64,000 nt of DNA from Xanthomonas euroxanthea (GCF_900476395.1 NZ_UIHB01000001.1:68217-132216); one strand, 5' to 3'. Shown: positions 52,450 to 62,792, counted from the stretch's first letter. The notes: generated from the letters alone by a model not told the origin. A program made the numbers and translations.

Positions 52450-53466
52450 TCAGCCCTGCGCCTTGTCGAACTCCACGTGATAGCGCGTGGCCTCATTCAC
52501 TTCGTTCTTCGAACCCAGGAACACCGGCACGCGCTGATGCAGCTGCGTCGGCTGGAGGTCCAGGATGCGCTCGCGCCCGGTGGTGGCCGCGCCGCCGGCC
52601 TGTTCCACCAGCATGCTCATCGGGTTGGCTTCGTACATCAGGCGCAGCTTGCCCGGCTTGGACGCGTCCTTCTTGTCCCAGGGGTAGATGAAGATGCCGC
52701 CGCGGGTGAGGATGCGGTGCACGTCGGCGACCATGCTGGCGATCCAGCGCATGTTGAAGTCCTTGCCGCGGCTGCCGTCCTTGCCGGCCAGCAGGTCGCT
52801 GACATAGGACTGCATGGCCGGCTCCCAGTGGCGCTGGTTGGACATGTTGATGGCGTACTCGGCGGTGTCGTCGGGTACGCGCATGTTGGCCTGGGTCAGC
52901 AGGAAGCTGCCTTCCTCGCGCTCCAGGGTGAAGGCGTGGGTGCCATGGCCGAGCGTGAGCACCAGCATCGTGCTGGGGCCGTAGATGCAGTAGCCGGCGG
53001 CCACCTGTTGCGTGCCCGGCTGCAGGAAGTGCTCATCGCCGGGCTTTTCGGTGCCCTTGGGCGCGCGCAGCACCGAGAAGATGGTGCCGACCGAGACGTT
53101 GACGTCGATGTTGGAGCTGCCGTCCAGCGGATCGAACAGCAGCAGGAAATCGCCGCTGGGGTACTGGTCGGGCACCGGCTGGCTGTGATCCATTTCTTCC
53201 GACGCGCACGCGGCCAGGTGGCCGCCCCAGGCGTTGGCTTCGAGCAGAATGTCGTTGCTGAGCACGTCGAGCTTCTTCTGCGCCTCGCCCTGCACGTTGC
53301 CGGTGCCGGCATCGCCGAGCACGCCACCCAGGGCGCCCTTGCTCACGGCGATGGAAATGCGCTTGCAGGCGCGCGAGACGATGGTGATCAGCTGGCGCAA
53401 CTCCGGGTCGATACGGCCGGCGTGTTGCTCTTCGATCAGGAAGCGGGTCAGCGAGGGACGCGACAT
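52450..53466 (-). CDS. fbp: Class 1 fructose-1,6-bisphosphatase
   Basis: The 338-residue enzyme hydrolyses fructose 1,6-bisphosphate to fructose 6-phosphate in gluconeogenesis. The class 1 signature [25 protein letters not shown] holds the metal ligands; [36 protein letters not shown] is the usual active-site loop region. Length and start ([14 protein letters not shown]) are normal. A decayed second copy of a 47-base piece lies about 1.7 kb downstream in the direction of transcription (51091-51137). Confidence 0.96.
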   Translation of the reverse strand: MSRPSLTRFLIEEQHAGRIDPELRQLITIVSRACKRISIAVSKGALGGVLGDAGTGNVQGEAQKKLDVLSNDILLEANAWGGHLAACASEEMDHSQPVPDQYPSGDFLLLFDPLDGSSNIDVNVSVGTIFSVLRAPKGTEKPGDEHFLQPGTQQVAAGYCIYGPSTMLVLTLGHGTHAFTLEREEGSFLLTQANMRVPDDTAEYAINMSNQRHWEPAMQSYVSDLLAGKDGSRGKDFNMRWIASMVADVHRILTRGGIFIYPWDKKDASKPGKLRLMYEANPMSMLVEQAGGAATTGRERILDLQPTQLHQRVPVFLGSKNEVNEATRYHVEFDKAQG

Positions 53467-53686
53467 GGGGGCGGGCAGCCTGTGTAGGAAGTGGTCCGCC
53501 ATTGTCGCCATTGCGCCGTTAGATTTCGATCACTGCATGCGCGTTTTGCCGCGTTGTTGATCGAACATGCGCGAATGGGGGAGCGATGGTCGCGCTGCGA
53601 TTGCCCCCATCCGCCCTTCGGGCACCTTCGCCCGCCGGCGGGGGAGGGACGCGGCGAGGGCTGGGAAGGGGAGCGTTTGCGGGCAC

Positions 53687-53716
53687 AAAAAAACCGGGAG
53701 GCTGGCGCGCTCCCGG
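53687..53716 (-). terminator. Intrinsic terminator of tyrB
   Basis: CCGGGAG / CTCCCGG stem with a 9-base loop, followed on the minus strand by T7. It lies 42 bases past the tyrB stop. Confidence 0.85.
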
Positions 53717-53757
53717 TGTGCAGGCGTTGGCCGCTGTGGCCGACCACGCTGCGTCGC

Positions 53758-54960
53758 TTACATGCGGCTGACCGTGGCCACGGCCTGCGCCACGTAGTCC
53801 AGGTTGCGCTGGCTCAGCGCGGCCACGCAGATGCGGCCGGTGCCGACGGCATAGATCGCGAACTCCTCGCGCAGGCGGTCGACCTGGGTCCGGGTCAGGC
53901 CCGAGTACGAGAACATGCCGGCCTGGCGCTGGATGAAGTCGAACTCCGGCGCGCCCAGCGTGGCCAGCTTGGCCACCAGGCCCGCGCGCAGGGCGTGGAT
54001 GCGCTCGCGCATTTCGGTCAGTTCCTGCTCCCACAGATCGCGCAGCTCCGGGCTGGTCAGCACGCCGGCCACCAGGGCGGCGCCGTGCGTGGACGGGCTG
54101 GAGTAGATGGTGCGGATGATGCGCTTGACCTGCGACTGCACGGCCTTGGCTTCGGCCGCTGTGGCCGAGACCACCGACAACGCGCCCACGCGCTCGCCGT
54201 ACAGCGAGAACGACTTGGAGTACGAGCTGGCGACCACGTAGCTGTCGATGCCTTCGGCAGCGAGCAGGCGCACCGCGTACGCATCGGCCTCGATGCCCTT
54301 GTCGAAGCCCTGGTAGGCGATGTCGACGAACGGGAACAGCTTGCGTTCCTTCAACAGCCCGGCAACCTGCTTCCACTGCTCCTTGCTCAGGTCCGCGCCG
54401 GTCGGGTTGTGGCAGCAGGCGTGCAGCAGCACCACGGTGCCCGGCTCCAGCTTTGCCAGGTCGGCGAGCATGCCGTCGAAGTTCAGCCCATGGCTGGCGG
54501 CATCGAAATAGGTGTAGTCCACGACCTCGAAGCCGGCCGCGCCGAACACGGCGCGATGGTTTTCCCAGCTCGGGTTGCTGATGGCGATGGTGGCCGTGGG
54601 CAGCAGCTTCTTGAGCAGGTCCGCGCCCACGCGCAGGGCGCCGCTGCCGCCGACGGTCTGCGAGGTCGCCACGCGGCCGGAGGCCAGCAGCGCCGACTCG
54701 GTGCCGAACAGCAGCTCCTGGGTGGCCTTGTCGTAGGCGGCCAGGCCGTCGATGGGCAGGTAGCCGCGCGGTTTGGCGTCCAGCGCAAGCTGCTGCTCGA
54801 TCTTGTGCACGGCGCGCAACAGCGGGATGCGCCCGTTCTCGTCGTAATAGATGCCCACGCCCAGGTTGACCTTGTTGGGGCGGCTGTCGGCGTTGTAGGC
54901 CTCGGTCAAGCCCAGGATGGGGTCGCCTGGAACCTGTTCCACGTTTGCAAAGAAGGACAC
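53758..54960 (-). CDS. tyrB: Aromatic/aspartate aminotransferase
   Basis: A 400-residue class I aminotransferase (AspC/TyrB type). The PLP lysine lies in SSYSKSFSLYGERVG; NPSWENHRAVF and HACCHNPTGADLSKEQW hold the Asn and Asp/Tyr cofactor contacts. It interconverts aspartate or aromatic amino acids and their keto acids. The start is a GTG at 54960 (VSFFANVEQVPGDPIL), since no in-frame ATG exists nearby. Specificity for aromatic versus aspartate cannot be read directly. Confidence 0.92.
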   Translation of the reverse strand: MSFFANVEQVPGDPILGLTEAYNADSRPNKVNLGVGIYYDENGRIPLLRAVHKIEQQLALDAKPRGYLPIDGLAAYDKATQELLFGTESALLASGRVATSQTVGGSGALRVGADLLKKLLPTATIAISNPSWENHRAVFGAAGFEVVDYTYFDAASHGLNFDGMLADLAKLEPGTVVLLHACCHNPTGADLSKEQWKQVAGLLKERKLFPFVDIAYQGFDKGIEADAYAVRLLAAEGIDSYVVASSYSKSFSLYGERVGALSVVSATAAEAKAVQSQVKRIIRTIYSSPSTHGAALVAGVLTSPELRDLWEQELTEMRERIHALRAGLVAKLATLGAPEFDFIQRQAGMFSYSGLTRTQVDRLREEFAIYAVGTGRICVAALSQRNLDYVAQAVATVSRM

Positions 54961-55116
54961 GGCATGACTCGCTGAAGGACGAAAGAGTGAGGGACTTCCG
55001 GATGCTCGGCCGCGGCTGGGCCAAACCACTTCATCGTAGCAGCCCATGGCCGGCGTAGCATGCTTCGTTCCGTACGCAACGATGCGCCCACAGTACGGAT
55101 GAGGGACACTACGCCC

Positions 55117-57255
55117 ATGCCCAGACTGACCTTGTTGGCCGCCGCCTGCGGCCTGTTCGCCACGGGCGCCGCGTCGCCCGTCCTGGCTGCCGATCCGGCG
55201 CCGCCCGCCTCCCCACCGATCCAGCGCTTGCCCACCGTGCAGGTGGACGCCGCGCGCGTGCACGGCGTGGACGACTTCGACCTGCCGGCCTCGTTCACCG
55301 TGGTGGCGGCCGACGACGACAACCGTCGCGGCGCGCAGGTGTCCGAGCTGCTGGACGGCATCCCCGGGCTGGTGGCGCGCGATCGCCAGAACTACGCGCA
55401 GGACACCCAGCTGTCGATCCGCGGCTTCGGTGCGCGCTCCACCTTCGGCGTGCGCGGCGTACGGCTGCTGGTGGACGGCATCCCGGCCAGCATGCCCGAC
55501 GGCCAGGGCCAGCTGTCGCACTTCAACGTGCTGGGCGCGCAGCGGGTGGAAGTGCTGCGCGGGCCGTTCTCGGCGCTGTACGGCAACTCCTCCGGCGGCG
55601 TGCTGCAGCTGTGGAGCGCCGACGGCGCCCCAAACGACCCCTGGCGGCTGCGCGCCACCTACGGCAGCAACGCCACCGTCAACGTGGGTGCGCAGTTGCT
55701 CGGCCAGCAGGGCGCGGTGCACTACAACCTGGCCGCCAATCATTTCGAAACCGACGGCTTCCGCGCCCATAGCCGCGCCAGGCGCGAGTCGGTCAACGCC
55801 AAGCTCGGCTTCGATCTGGCCGAGGGCCGCCGGCTGGACCTGGTGCTCAACTACCTGGACGCACCCGACGCGCAGGACCCGCTCGGCCTGACCCGCGCGC
55901 AGTTCAACGCCGACCCGGCGCAGGCCACGGCGGTGGCCACCCAGTTCAACACCCGCAAATCGGTGCGGCAGTCGCAAGCGGGGGCCATCTTCACCCAGCA
56001 GTTGGACAGCCAGACGCTGCGGCTGATGGCCTACGGCGGGCAGCGCAGCGTGGAGCAGTTCCTGGCGATCCCGGTGGCGGTGCAGCGCAATCCGCTGCAC
56101 TCGGGCGGGGTGATCGATCTGGACAGCAATTACGAAGGCGCCGACGCGCGTTGGGCCTGGCAGGGGCAGGCCCTGGGCCGGCCCCTGCAGCTGACCGTGG
56201 GCGCGAACGTGGATCGCCAGCGTCAGCACCGCACCGGCTATGAAAACTTTGTCGGCGACACGCTGGGCGTGCAGGGCGCGCTGCGCCGCAACCAGCGCGA
56301 CCAGGTCGAGAACGTGGACCAGTTTGCGCAGGCGTGGTGGCAGTGGAGCGACCGCTGGTCGGCCTTGCTGGGCGTGCGGCATAGCCAGGTGCGCTTCGAC
56401 TCGGACGACCACTACATCCTCGGGCGCAATCCCGACGACAGCGGCCAGCGCGAGTATTCGGCAACCACGCCGGTGGCCGGCATCGTGTTCCGTGCCGCCG
56501 AGGACCTGCGTTTCTACGCCTCGGTCGGGCGCGGGTTCGAAACGCCCACCTTCAACGAGCTGGGCTATCGCAGCGATGGCGGCGCCGGGCTGGCGCTGGA
56601 TCTGGGCGCGGCGACCAGCCGCAATTACGAGATCGGCAGCAAGTGGCGCGCGCAAAGCGGCGCAGCGGTGGAAGTGGCGCTGTTCCGCGCCGACACCGAC
56701 GACGAACTGGCCGTGGCCAGCAACACCAATGGCCGCAGCACCTACCGCAACATCGGCGCCACCCGCCGCCAGGGCGCGGAACTGAGCTGGAATCAACCGG
56801 TGGGCGACACCCAGCAACTGCAGCTGGCCTACACCTTTGTCGATGCCACCGTGCGCGATGGCTACCTCACCTGCGCCAGCAGCGGCTGCGCCACGCCCAC
56901 TGCGCCGGTGGCCAGCGGCGCGCGCCTGCCGGGCGTGCCGCGCCAGCAACTGTTCGCGCGCTGGCAGTGGCAGCCATTGCAATGGCAGTTCGCCGCCGAA
57001 ACGGTGGCCTCCGACGCCACCGTGGTCAACGACCTGGCGACCGAGCGCGCGCCCGGCTACGCGCTGGTCAACCTGGAAGCCTCCCGGCGCTGGACCACCA
57101 CGCTGGGCGGGCTGCGCACCTTCGCCCGCATCGACAATGCGCTGGACCGGCACTACGTCGGCTCGGTCATCGTCAACGACGGCAACGGGCGCTATTACGA
57201 ACCGGGCCCGGACCGCACCTACACGGTCGGCCTGCAGTGGGATTTCGGCGGCTGA
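55117..57255 (+). CDS. TonB-dependent outer-membrane receptor
   Basis: The 712-residue precursor has a Sec signal (LTLLAAACGLFATGAASPVLAAD), then a TonB-box-like LPTVQVDAARV, a plug domain (DIPG-like LLDGIPGLVARDRQNYAQD, LSIRGFGARSTFGVRGVRLLVDG, VEVLRGPFSALYGNSSGGVLQ) and a C-terminal barrel ending in YTVGLQWDFGG. It takes up a scarce ligand, often a siderophore or plant-derived compound, using TonB energy. No sigma/anti-sigma pair is adjacent to suggest the substrate. Start ATG at 55117 gives the best signal peptide. Confidence 0.9.
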   Translation: MPRLTLLAAACGLFATGAASPVLAADPAPPASPPIQRLPTVQVDAARVHGVDDFDLPASFTVVAADDDNRRGAQVSELLDGIPGLVARDRQNYAQDTQLSIRGFGARSTFGVRGVRLLVDGIPASMPDGQGQLSHFNVLGAQRVEVLRGPFSALYGNSSGGVLQLWSADGAPNDPWRLRATYGSNATVNVGAQLLGQQGAVHYNLAANHFETDGFRAHSRARRESVNAKLGFDLAEGRRLDLVLNYLDAPDAQDPLGLTRAQFNADPAQATAVATQFNTRKSVRQSQAGAIFTQQLDSQTLRLMAYGGQRSVEQFLAIPVAVQRNPLHSGGVIDLDSNYEGADARWAWQGQALGRPLQLTVGANVDRQRQHRTGYENFVGDTLGVQGALRRNQRDQVENVDQFAQAWWQWSDRWSALLGVRHSQVRFDSDDHYILGRNPDDSGQREYSATTPVAGIVFRAAEDLRFYASVGRGFETPTFNELGYRSDGGAGLALDLGAATSRNYEIGSKWRAQSGAAVEVALFRADTDDELAVASNTNGRSTYRNIGATRRQGAELSWNQPVGDTQQLQLAYTFVDATVRDGYLTCASSGCATPTAPVASGARLPGVPRQQLFARWQWQPLQWQFAAETVASDATVVNDLATERAPGYALVNLEASRRWTTTLGGLRTFARIDNALDRHYVGSVIVNDGNGRYYEPGPDRTYTVGLQWDFGG

Positions 57256-57606
57256 GCCACCCGCAGCCGGCGCGCGTTCAACAACGCGCCCGTCACCGTA
57301 GGAGCGCACCCGGGCGCGACGGAGCCGTCCCGCTAACCCTTGGTTTGCCATAGGTGCAATGGCGGCCGCACGCCTTCGCCGCGCGCGATGTCAGCGCCAG
57401 CCACGGGGCGCAGGTGAGCGCAGCCGTGCAAGCGTGGCGTGCGGCAGACACCCGCACCGCTGGTACCTAAGCGCGCACTGCGTTCGGCAAGCCGCTCGCA
57501 TTGCTTGCCGGGCGTCACGGCAGGGCGCCGCGTTTCTGCAGCAGTGACTGCGCGCAATGCGATGCACTAAGCTTGCAGGCGCATTCCCGCCACAAGGATG
57601 TTTCCG
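57256..57606. other. Gap upstream of the cupin gene
   Basis: Contains a half copy of the GTAGGAGCGC palindromic repeat near 57297. No gene was supported. Confidence 0.35.
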
Positions 57607-57978
57607 TTGAACACGCGCTACGCCCCGATCGATTTCAGCGACAAGCTCGCCCTGCTGTCGCAGCACTGGTCCCCGCGTGTCGTTGCGGAAATGAACGACT
57701 ACCAGTTCAAACTGGTCAAGCTGCAGGGTGCGTTCGTGTGGCACCGGCATGCGGACACGGACGAGGTGTTCATCGTGCTGGACGGCAGCATGACCATCGA
57801 ATTTCGCGATGGCGTGGTGGCGCTGTCGGCCGGGCAGATGCACGTGGTGCCCAAGGGTGTCGAACACCGGCCGGCGGCGGAGCACGAATGCAGCGTGCTG
57901 CTGGTCGAGCCGCGCGGCGTGGTCAATACCGGCGATGCGGGCGGCGCCTATACCGCAGACAACGACGTCTGGATCTGA
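57607..57978 (+). CDS. Cupin-domain protein
   Basis: A 123-residue protein with a single cupin: [33 protein letters not shown] and later [19 protein letters not shown], holding the metal-ligand His/His/Glu/His set. Single cupins bind small molecules or act as isomerases or dioxygenases. A TTG at 57607 was chosen because AAGGATG six bases upstream is a good ribosome-binding site; the ATG at 57598 overlaps that site. Confidence 0.85.
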   Translation: MNTRYAPIDFSDKLALLSQHWSPRVVAEMNDYQFKLVKLQGAFVWHRHADTDEVFIVLDGSMTIEFRDGVVALSAGQMHVVPKGVEHRPAAEHECSVLLVEPRGVVNTGDAGGAYTADNDVWI

Positions 57979-58175
57979 TCGCTGCGCTCGGTGCGCGGGT
58001 GCCGGCGGCATCGGTTTGCATCCACGCAGCCACCCCCTGCGTGGCAGGTTATTTCAGTCGCTGAACTGCATATGGCGCACCTGGTCCTGCACAGCATCGC
58101 TGCAGCCCCTGCGGCCAGCCGGTCGTGGGGTGCGTGCTAGGCTCGGTGTTCCGCACACAGCGCATGGAGCATGGG

Positions 58176-58670
58176 ATGACATTCCTGCAAGTGGTGTCGG
58201 TTGCGGCGCTCGGCGCGACCAGTCTGTTGAGCGGCACCATCGCCAGTGCCGCTGCACCCTCGGAACCAGGCACGCTGCAGGTAACGCGGACCTTTCCGGC
58301 CGATAGCCCAGCCGTGGCGCAGGTGCATCGCTGGTTGCTGGCGCAGCCGTCCAGGCAACAGCGGCCGGCAAGCGCCGCCGAGCTAGGCCAGCTACGCACC
58401 AGTTACCGCACGCACGCGCCAGCTGCCGGCGGGCGTGCAGACCTGACCAATAGCGAGGTGGCCTTCCCGGAACATGGTCAGCCTGGGGATACGGTCGCCA
58501 TCGACGCATGTGGCGCGGGGATGCGCTATCACTGGACGTATCGGTGGACGGCGGCATCGGCCACAGCGGCGGGTTGGCAGTTGCAGTCCTATCACCTGAG
58601 GAAGGTGCAGGACTGCGCTGCTGCCATGGCCGATCCCGACGTCTTCAAGCCGACTGCACCGCGCGGTTGA
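58176..58670 (+). CDS. Hypothetical exported protein
   Basis: A 164-residue protein with a Sec signal (LQVVSVAALGATSLLSGTIASAAA) and a mature domain (LQVTRTFPADSPAVAQVHRWLL ... VAIDACGAGMRYHWTYRW) with two Cys, probably disulfide-bonded. I do not recognise a family. The start at 58176 has GGAG about seven bases upstream. Confidence 0.55.
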   Translation: MTFLQVVSVAALGATSLLSGTIASAAAPSEPGTLQVTRTFPADSPAVAQVHRWLLAQPSRQQRPASAAELGQLRTSYRTHAPAAGGRADLTNSEVAFPEHGQPGDTVAIDACGAGMRYHWTYRWTAASATAAGWQLQSYHLRKVQDCAAAMADPDVFKPTAPRG

Positions 58671-59032
58671 GGTGCGTGCGCACGGCGTGCAAGTCACCCG
58701 TGGCGATCCACGGCGGCACTGTAGTCGCGGCCTGCGGCGATCGCGATGGCGGGCGGAAGTTCAGGCACGTTGAGAGGCATGGCGGGTAAGGTTTCGTACC
58801 CGCAGACTCCCCCTTGATGCGCAACGTGAGAGGGCGTTGGTCAGCGGCGATAATGCGCCGAGCTGGCTCGCGTCGGCGTTTCCCGTTGCCCGCACGCCGC
58901 CGTTTGCGTCGAGGAATACAGCATGACGCACGCCGGCATTGATGGCGGCCGCGAGGGGGGGCTTGGTGGTGGGCATGCGCATCCGCGCGTTCCCGGGCCG
59001 CGTCGGCGGGCGATGCATTTGCGCGCCCGGTG
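58671..59032. other. Gap downstream of the exported protein
   Basis: A minus-strand 71-codon frame (58976-58761, MPTTKPPLAAAINAGVRHAV...) has gene-like composition but no ribosome-binding site; it may be a remnant. Nothing else is recognisable. Confidence 0.35.
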
Positions 59033-60922
59033 TCAGGCCCGTTGCGGGCCGAGCCGGCGATACAGCGTGCTGCGGCTGATGCCGAGCCGGCGTGCCGCCT
59101 GCGCGACATTGCCGCCGCAGGCGTCCAGCGCCTGCCGCATCGCTGCCTGTGCCAGCTGCTCCAGGCTATCGGCCGGTGCCGGTGCCGGTGTCGGTGCGGC
59201 AGCGGCGACCGCCGACCCTGCGGTCCGGGTGGCGAGGTAGCCCGGCAGCGCGTCGCGGTCGATGCGCTCGCCGGGTTCGCTCAGCGCCACCAGCGTGCGC
59301 AGGCAGGCCGAGAGCTGGCGCAGGTTGCCGGGCCAGTCGTAGTCGGCCAGGACCCGCAGGGCGTCGCTGCTGAGCCGGCGGCCCTGGCCCAGGCGCTGCC
59401 ACAGCTCTTGCACCAGCAGCGGGCGGTCGGCGTGCGCGCGCAGCGCCGGCAGCGCCACGACATGATGGGCGATGCGGTAGTACAGGTCGGCGCGGAAGCG
59501 GCCGTCGGCAATTGCCGCTTGCAGGTCCTGGTGGGTGGCGCAGACCAGCGCGAAATCCAGCCGCACCGGCTTGCCGCCACCCAGCGGCGACAGTTCGCGC
59601 TCCTGCAGCACGCGCAGCAGCCGCGGTTGCAGCGCCAGCGGCATGTCGCCGATTTCGTCGAGAAACAGCACCCCGCCCTCGGCCTGGCGCAGCAGCCCCG
59701 GGCTGCCGTGCTTGCGCGCTCCGGTGAAGGCGCCGTCCTCGTAGCCGAACAGCTCGGCCTCGATCAGACCCTCGGGCAGCGCGGCGCAGTTCACCGCGAC
59801 GAACGGGCGGGCGGCGCGCGTGCAGCGGCGGTGCAGCTCGCGCGCGAACACCTCCTTGCCGGTGCCGGTCTCGCCCTGCACCAGCACTGGGAGCTCGGCA
59901 TCCAGCACCCGGCAGGCGCGCCCGAGCAGGCGCTCGATCTCGGCCTCGAACAGCGGTGCGTCGCGGTCACCGTCCTGGCGGGCGGCCGAGACCGTGATCG
60001 GTGGCTGCGTGGCGCGCCGGCGCGGCCGCGCGTCGCCGCGCTCGTCCACGCGCCCGTACAGGGCGCGGCCCTGGCGATCGAACAGGGCGCCGTCGTGGCG
60101 CAGCCGGGTCAGCGGCTCCTCGAACAGCGCGTCGTAGCGCGCGCGCCCCAGTTCGTGGCGCTCCAGCCCGAACAGCTGCAGGCCGGCGCGGTTGGCTGCC
60201 ACCAGGCGCCCGCCGCGGAATGCCAGCAGGCCCTCGTGCGCGGTGCCGAGCAGGGCCGGGTCGTGGTGTACGCGCAGCAGTTCGCAATCGGCGATGCCGT
60301 CGTCGAAGTAGCGGTGCTCGATGCTGGCGACCGCGCGCCGTGCCAGTCCCAGCGCGTGGATGTGCTGCAGACGCGCGTCGCCGGAGATGTCGAGCACGCC
60401 CACCAACTGCCCGTAAGGGTCGAAGATCGGCGCCGCGGCACAGCTGAGGATGCCGTGCGGGGCGAGATAGTGCTCGCCGCCGCGGACCTCGATCGAGCGG
60501 CTTTCCACGATCGCGGTGCCGATGGCATTGGTGCCGAGCACGCTCTCGCTCCAACAGGCGCCGGGCATCAGCGCCACCCGCCCGGCGCGCTCAAGGAAGC
60601 CGGTGCTGCCCTCGGCATCGAGTATCCAGCCAGCCTCGTCGGTGAGCAGCACGACGCTGCCGGTGGCCGCTGCGTCGGCCGACAGCCCTTCCAGCTCGGC
60701 GCGCGCGCGCCGCCACAGGGTCTCGTGGCGTTCGCGCATCTCGCGCAGGCGTGCGGCGCTGACCGGTTCGATCGCCGGGGTCGCCTCGGCGGCCAGGCCC
60801 TGGCGCTGGCAGCGTCGCCACGACTGCAGGATCGCGTCCGGTACCTGCCCGGCCGGCATCGCGCCGTGCTCGAAGAACGAGCGCCGCGCGCGGCCCAGCT
60901 GCTGCTCCGTCGACATCGCCAT
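59033..60922 (-). CDS. Sigma-54-dependent activator, AcoR-like
   Basis: A 629-residue regulator. An N-terminal GAF-like domain (LTDEAGWILDAEGS, CWSESVLGTNAIGTAIVESRSIEVRGGEHYL) and a PAS-like segment precede the AAA+ domain: Walker A VLVQGETGTGKEVFARELH, the sigma-54 loop ELFGYEDGAFTGARK, Walker B GGVLFLDEIGDMP and sensor FALVCATHQDLQ. A Fis-type helix-turn-helix (GGNVAQAARRLGISRSTLYRRL) ends the protein. This fits AcoR/AcxR-type activators of alcohol and acetoin catabolism. ATG at 60922 has GAGG upstream. It faces the ALDH operon. Confidence 0.9.
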   Translation of the reverse strand: MAMSTEQQLGRARRSFFEHGAMPAGQVPDAILQSWRRCQRQGLAAEATPAIEPVSAARLREMRERHETLWRRARAELEGLSADAAATGSVVLLTDEAGWILDAEGSTGFLERAGRVALMPGACWSESVLGTNAIGTAIVESRSIEVRGGEHYLAPHGILSCAAAPIFDPYGQLVGVLDISGDARLQHIHALGLARRAVASIEHRYFDDGIADCELLRVHHDPALLGTAHEGLLAFRGGRLVAANRAGLQLFGLERHELGRARYDALFEEPLTRLRHDGALFDRQGRALYGRVDERGDARPRRRATQPPITVSAARQDGDRDAPLFEAEIERLLGRACRVLDAELPVLVQGETGTGKEVFARELHRRCTRAARPFVAVNCAALPEGLIEAELFGYEDGAFTGARKHGSPGLLRQAEGGVLFLDEIGDMPLALQPRLLRVLQERELSPLGGGKPVRLDFALVCATHQDLQAAIADGRFRADLYYRIAHHVVALPALRAHADRPLLVQELWQRLGQGRRLSSDALRVLADYDWPGNLRQLSACLRTLVALSEPGERIDRDALPGYLATRTAGSAVAAAAPTPAPAPADSLEQLAQAAMRQALDACGGNVAQAARRLGISRSTLYRRLGPQRA

Positions 60923-60933
60923 CCGCCACCTCG

Positions 60934-60950
60934 TGTCGCAATTTGCGACA
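60934..60950. promoter_or_regulatory. Perfect 17-bp palindrome, likely activator site
   Basis: TGTCGCAA-T-TTGCGACA lies between the AcoR-like activator gene and the ALDH gene. TGTCGC/GCGACA half-sites are consistent with AcoR-type Fis helix-turn-helix binding, about 140 bases upstream of the -24/-12 promoter. Confidence 0.6.
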
Positions 60951-61091
60951 GTCCAGAAGATCACTGTCGCGATAAACACCATGTTTGCGGACACAGCGCA
61001 AGCGCCGCGCGTGATGCGCCGCAGCGAAGACCTCCACTATCGGCCGCACCCGCGGCGCGATCGGGCGTGACGCAATGCAGCAGGAAAAACC

Positions 61092-61106
61092 TGGCATCAC
61101 CCTTGC
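61092..61106 (+). promoter_or_regulatory. Sigma-54 (-24/-12) promoter of the ALDH operon
   Basis: TGGCATC, 4 bases, TTGC (61092-61106), with the GG and GC dinucleotides spaced exactly as in the sigma-54 consensus. It lies 56 bases upstream of the ALDH start. Confidence 0.75.
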
Positions 61107-61161
61107 GTGACAGCGGGGACGCCCGTCACGGGCTTCTTCCCATGTACCGCAGGAGACACCG

Positions 61162-62691
61162 ATGAACGCCGTCACATCCGCCAAGCCGCTGAACACCGAC
61201 CCGCAGTCCATCTTCAAGCCGCGCTACGACAACTTCATCGGCGGCAAGTGGGTGGCGCCGCACAGTGGCCAGTACTTCGACAACACCACGCCGATCAACG
61301 GCAAGGTGTTCACCTCGATCGCGCGCTCCAACGCGCAGGACATCGAAGCGGCGCTGGATGCGGCGCATGCGGCCAGGGACGCCTGGGGCAAGACCTCCAC
61401 CACCGACCGCGCCAACGTGCTGCTCAGGATCGCCGATCGCATCGAGCAGAATCTGGAACTGCTCGCCCATGCCGAGACCTGGGACAACGGCAAGCCGGTG
61501 CGCGAGACGCTCAATGCGGACGTGCCGTTGTGCGTGGATCACTTCCGCTATTTCGCCGGCGCCATCCGCGCGCAGGAAGGCGGCATCTCCGAGATCGACA
61601 GCGACACCATCGCCTATCACTTCCACGAACCGCTCGGCGTGGTCGGGCAGATCATCCCGTGGAACTTTCCGCTGCTGATGGCGTGCTGGAAACTCGCACC
61701 GGCGCTGGCCGCCGGCAACTGCGTGGTGATGAAGCCGGCCGAGCAGACCCCGGCCTCGATCCTGGTGCTGATGGAGGTCATCGGCGACCTGCTGCCGCCG
61801 GGCGTGCTCAACGTGGTCAACGGTTTCGGCCTGGAGGCGGGCAAGCCGCTGGCCAGCAACCCGCGCATCGCCAAGATCGCCTTCACCGGCGAAACCACCA
61901 CCGGCCGGCTGATCATGCAGTACGCCAGCCAGAACCTGATCCCGGTGACGCTGGAGCTGGGCGGCAAATCGCCGAACATCTTCTTTGCCGATGTCATGGC
62001 CGAAGACGACGACTTCCTCGACAAGGCGGTGGAAGGCTTCGTGCTGTTCGCCTTCAACCAGGGCGAGGTGTGCACCTGCCCCTCGCGTGCGCTGATCCAG
62101 GAATCGATCTACGACAAATTCATGGAAAAGGCGCTGGCGCGTGTGGCCGCGATCAAGCAGGGCAACCCGCTGGATCCCAACACCATGGTCGGCGCGCAGG
62201 CCTCCAGCGAGCAGCTGGAAAAGATCCTGTCCTACATCGACATCGGCAAGCAGGAGGGCGCGCAGGTGCTGATCGGTGGCGAGCGCAACACGCTCGACGG
62301 CGAGCTGTCCGGCGGCTTCTACGTCAAGCCGACGGTGTTCAAGGGCCACAACAAGATGCGCGTGTTCCAGGAAGAGATCTTCGGGCCGGTGGTGTCGGTG
62401 ACCACCTTCAAGGACGAGGCCGAAGCGCTGGCGATCGCCAACGACACGCTGTACGGCCTGGGTGCCGGCGTATGGAGCCGCGATGCCTCCCGGCTGTACC
62501 GCATGGGCCGCGCGATCCAGGCCGGGCGCGTGTGGACCAACTGCTACCACGCCTATCCGGCGCATGCTGCGTTCGGCGGTTACAAGCAGTCGGGCATCGG
62601 CCGCGAGAATCACAAGATGATGCTCGACCATTACCAGCAGACCAAGAACCTGCTGGTGAGCTATTCGCCCAAGGCGCTGGGCTTCTTCTGA
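61162..62691 (+). CDS. NAD-dependent acetaldehyde/aldehyde dehydrogenase
   Basis: A 509-residue ALDH with the catalytic Cys in [12 protein letters not shown], the general-base Glu in LELGGKSPN, cofactor loop [33 protein letters not shown] and the C-terminal [17 protein letters not shown]. It resembles the ExaC/AldB group used in ethanol and acetaldehyde oxidation. The neighbouring alcohol dehydrogenase and DUF779 genes support that role. Control by sigma-54 and the AcoR-like activator is inferred from the promoter. Confidence 0.92.
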   Translation: MNAVTSAKPLNTDPQSIFKPRYDNFIGGKWVAPHSGQYFDNTTPINGKVFTSIARSNAQDIEAALDAAHAARDAWGKTSTTDRANVLLRIADRIEQNLELLAHAETWDNGKPVRETLNADVPLCVDHFRYFAGAIRAQEGGISEIDSDTIAYHFHEPLGVVGQIIPWNFPLLMACWKLAPALAAGNCVVMKPAEQTPASILVLMEVIGDLLPPGVLNVVNGFGLEAGKPLASNPRIAKIAFTGETTTGRLIMQYASQNLIPVTLELGGKSPNIFFADVMAEDDDFLDKAVEGFVLFAFNQGEVCTCPSRALIQESIYDKFMEKALARVAAIKQGNPLDPNTMVGAQASSEQLEKILSYIDIGKQEGAQVLIGGERNTLDGELSGGFYVKPTVFKGHNKMRVFQEEIFGPVVSVTTFKDEAEALAIANDTLYGLGAGVWSRDASRLYRMGRAIQAGRVWTNCYHAYPAHAAFGGYKQSGIGRENHKMMLDHYQQTKNLLVSYSPKALGFF

Positions 62692-62771
62692 CACCCATGC
62701 CGGTCGCGCTTGTGCGCGGCGACGATCGGCTGGCGCCGCGCGTCCGCACCGCGGCGTTGACCTCGATCAAG

Positions 62772-62792
62772 GCCCCGGTTGCGGCCCGGGGC
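62772..62792 (+). terminator. Weak hairpin between ALDH and ADH genes
   Basis: GCCCCGG / CCGGGGC stem (7 bp) with a 7-base loop but no T-run. It may lower read-through to the downstream genes without ending the transcript. Confidence 0.3.

Noticed and set aside
53758..57351. 1197-codon frame extending tyrB upstream through the TonB receptor gene
   Set aside because: The aminotransferase N-terminus lies at 54960; the extension runs antisense to the receptor gene with no motif of its own.
58761..58976. 71-codon minus-strand frame (MPTTKPPLAAAINAG...)
   Set aside because: Composition is gene-like but there is no ribosome-binding site and I cannot assign a family; it may be a truncated remnant.
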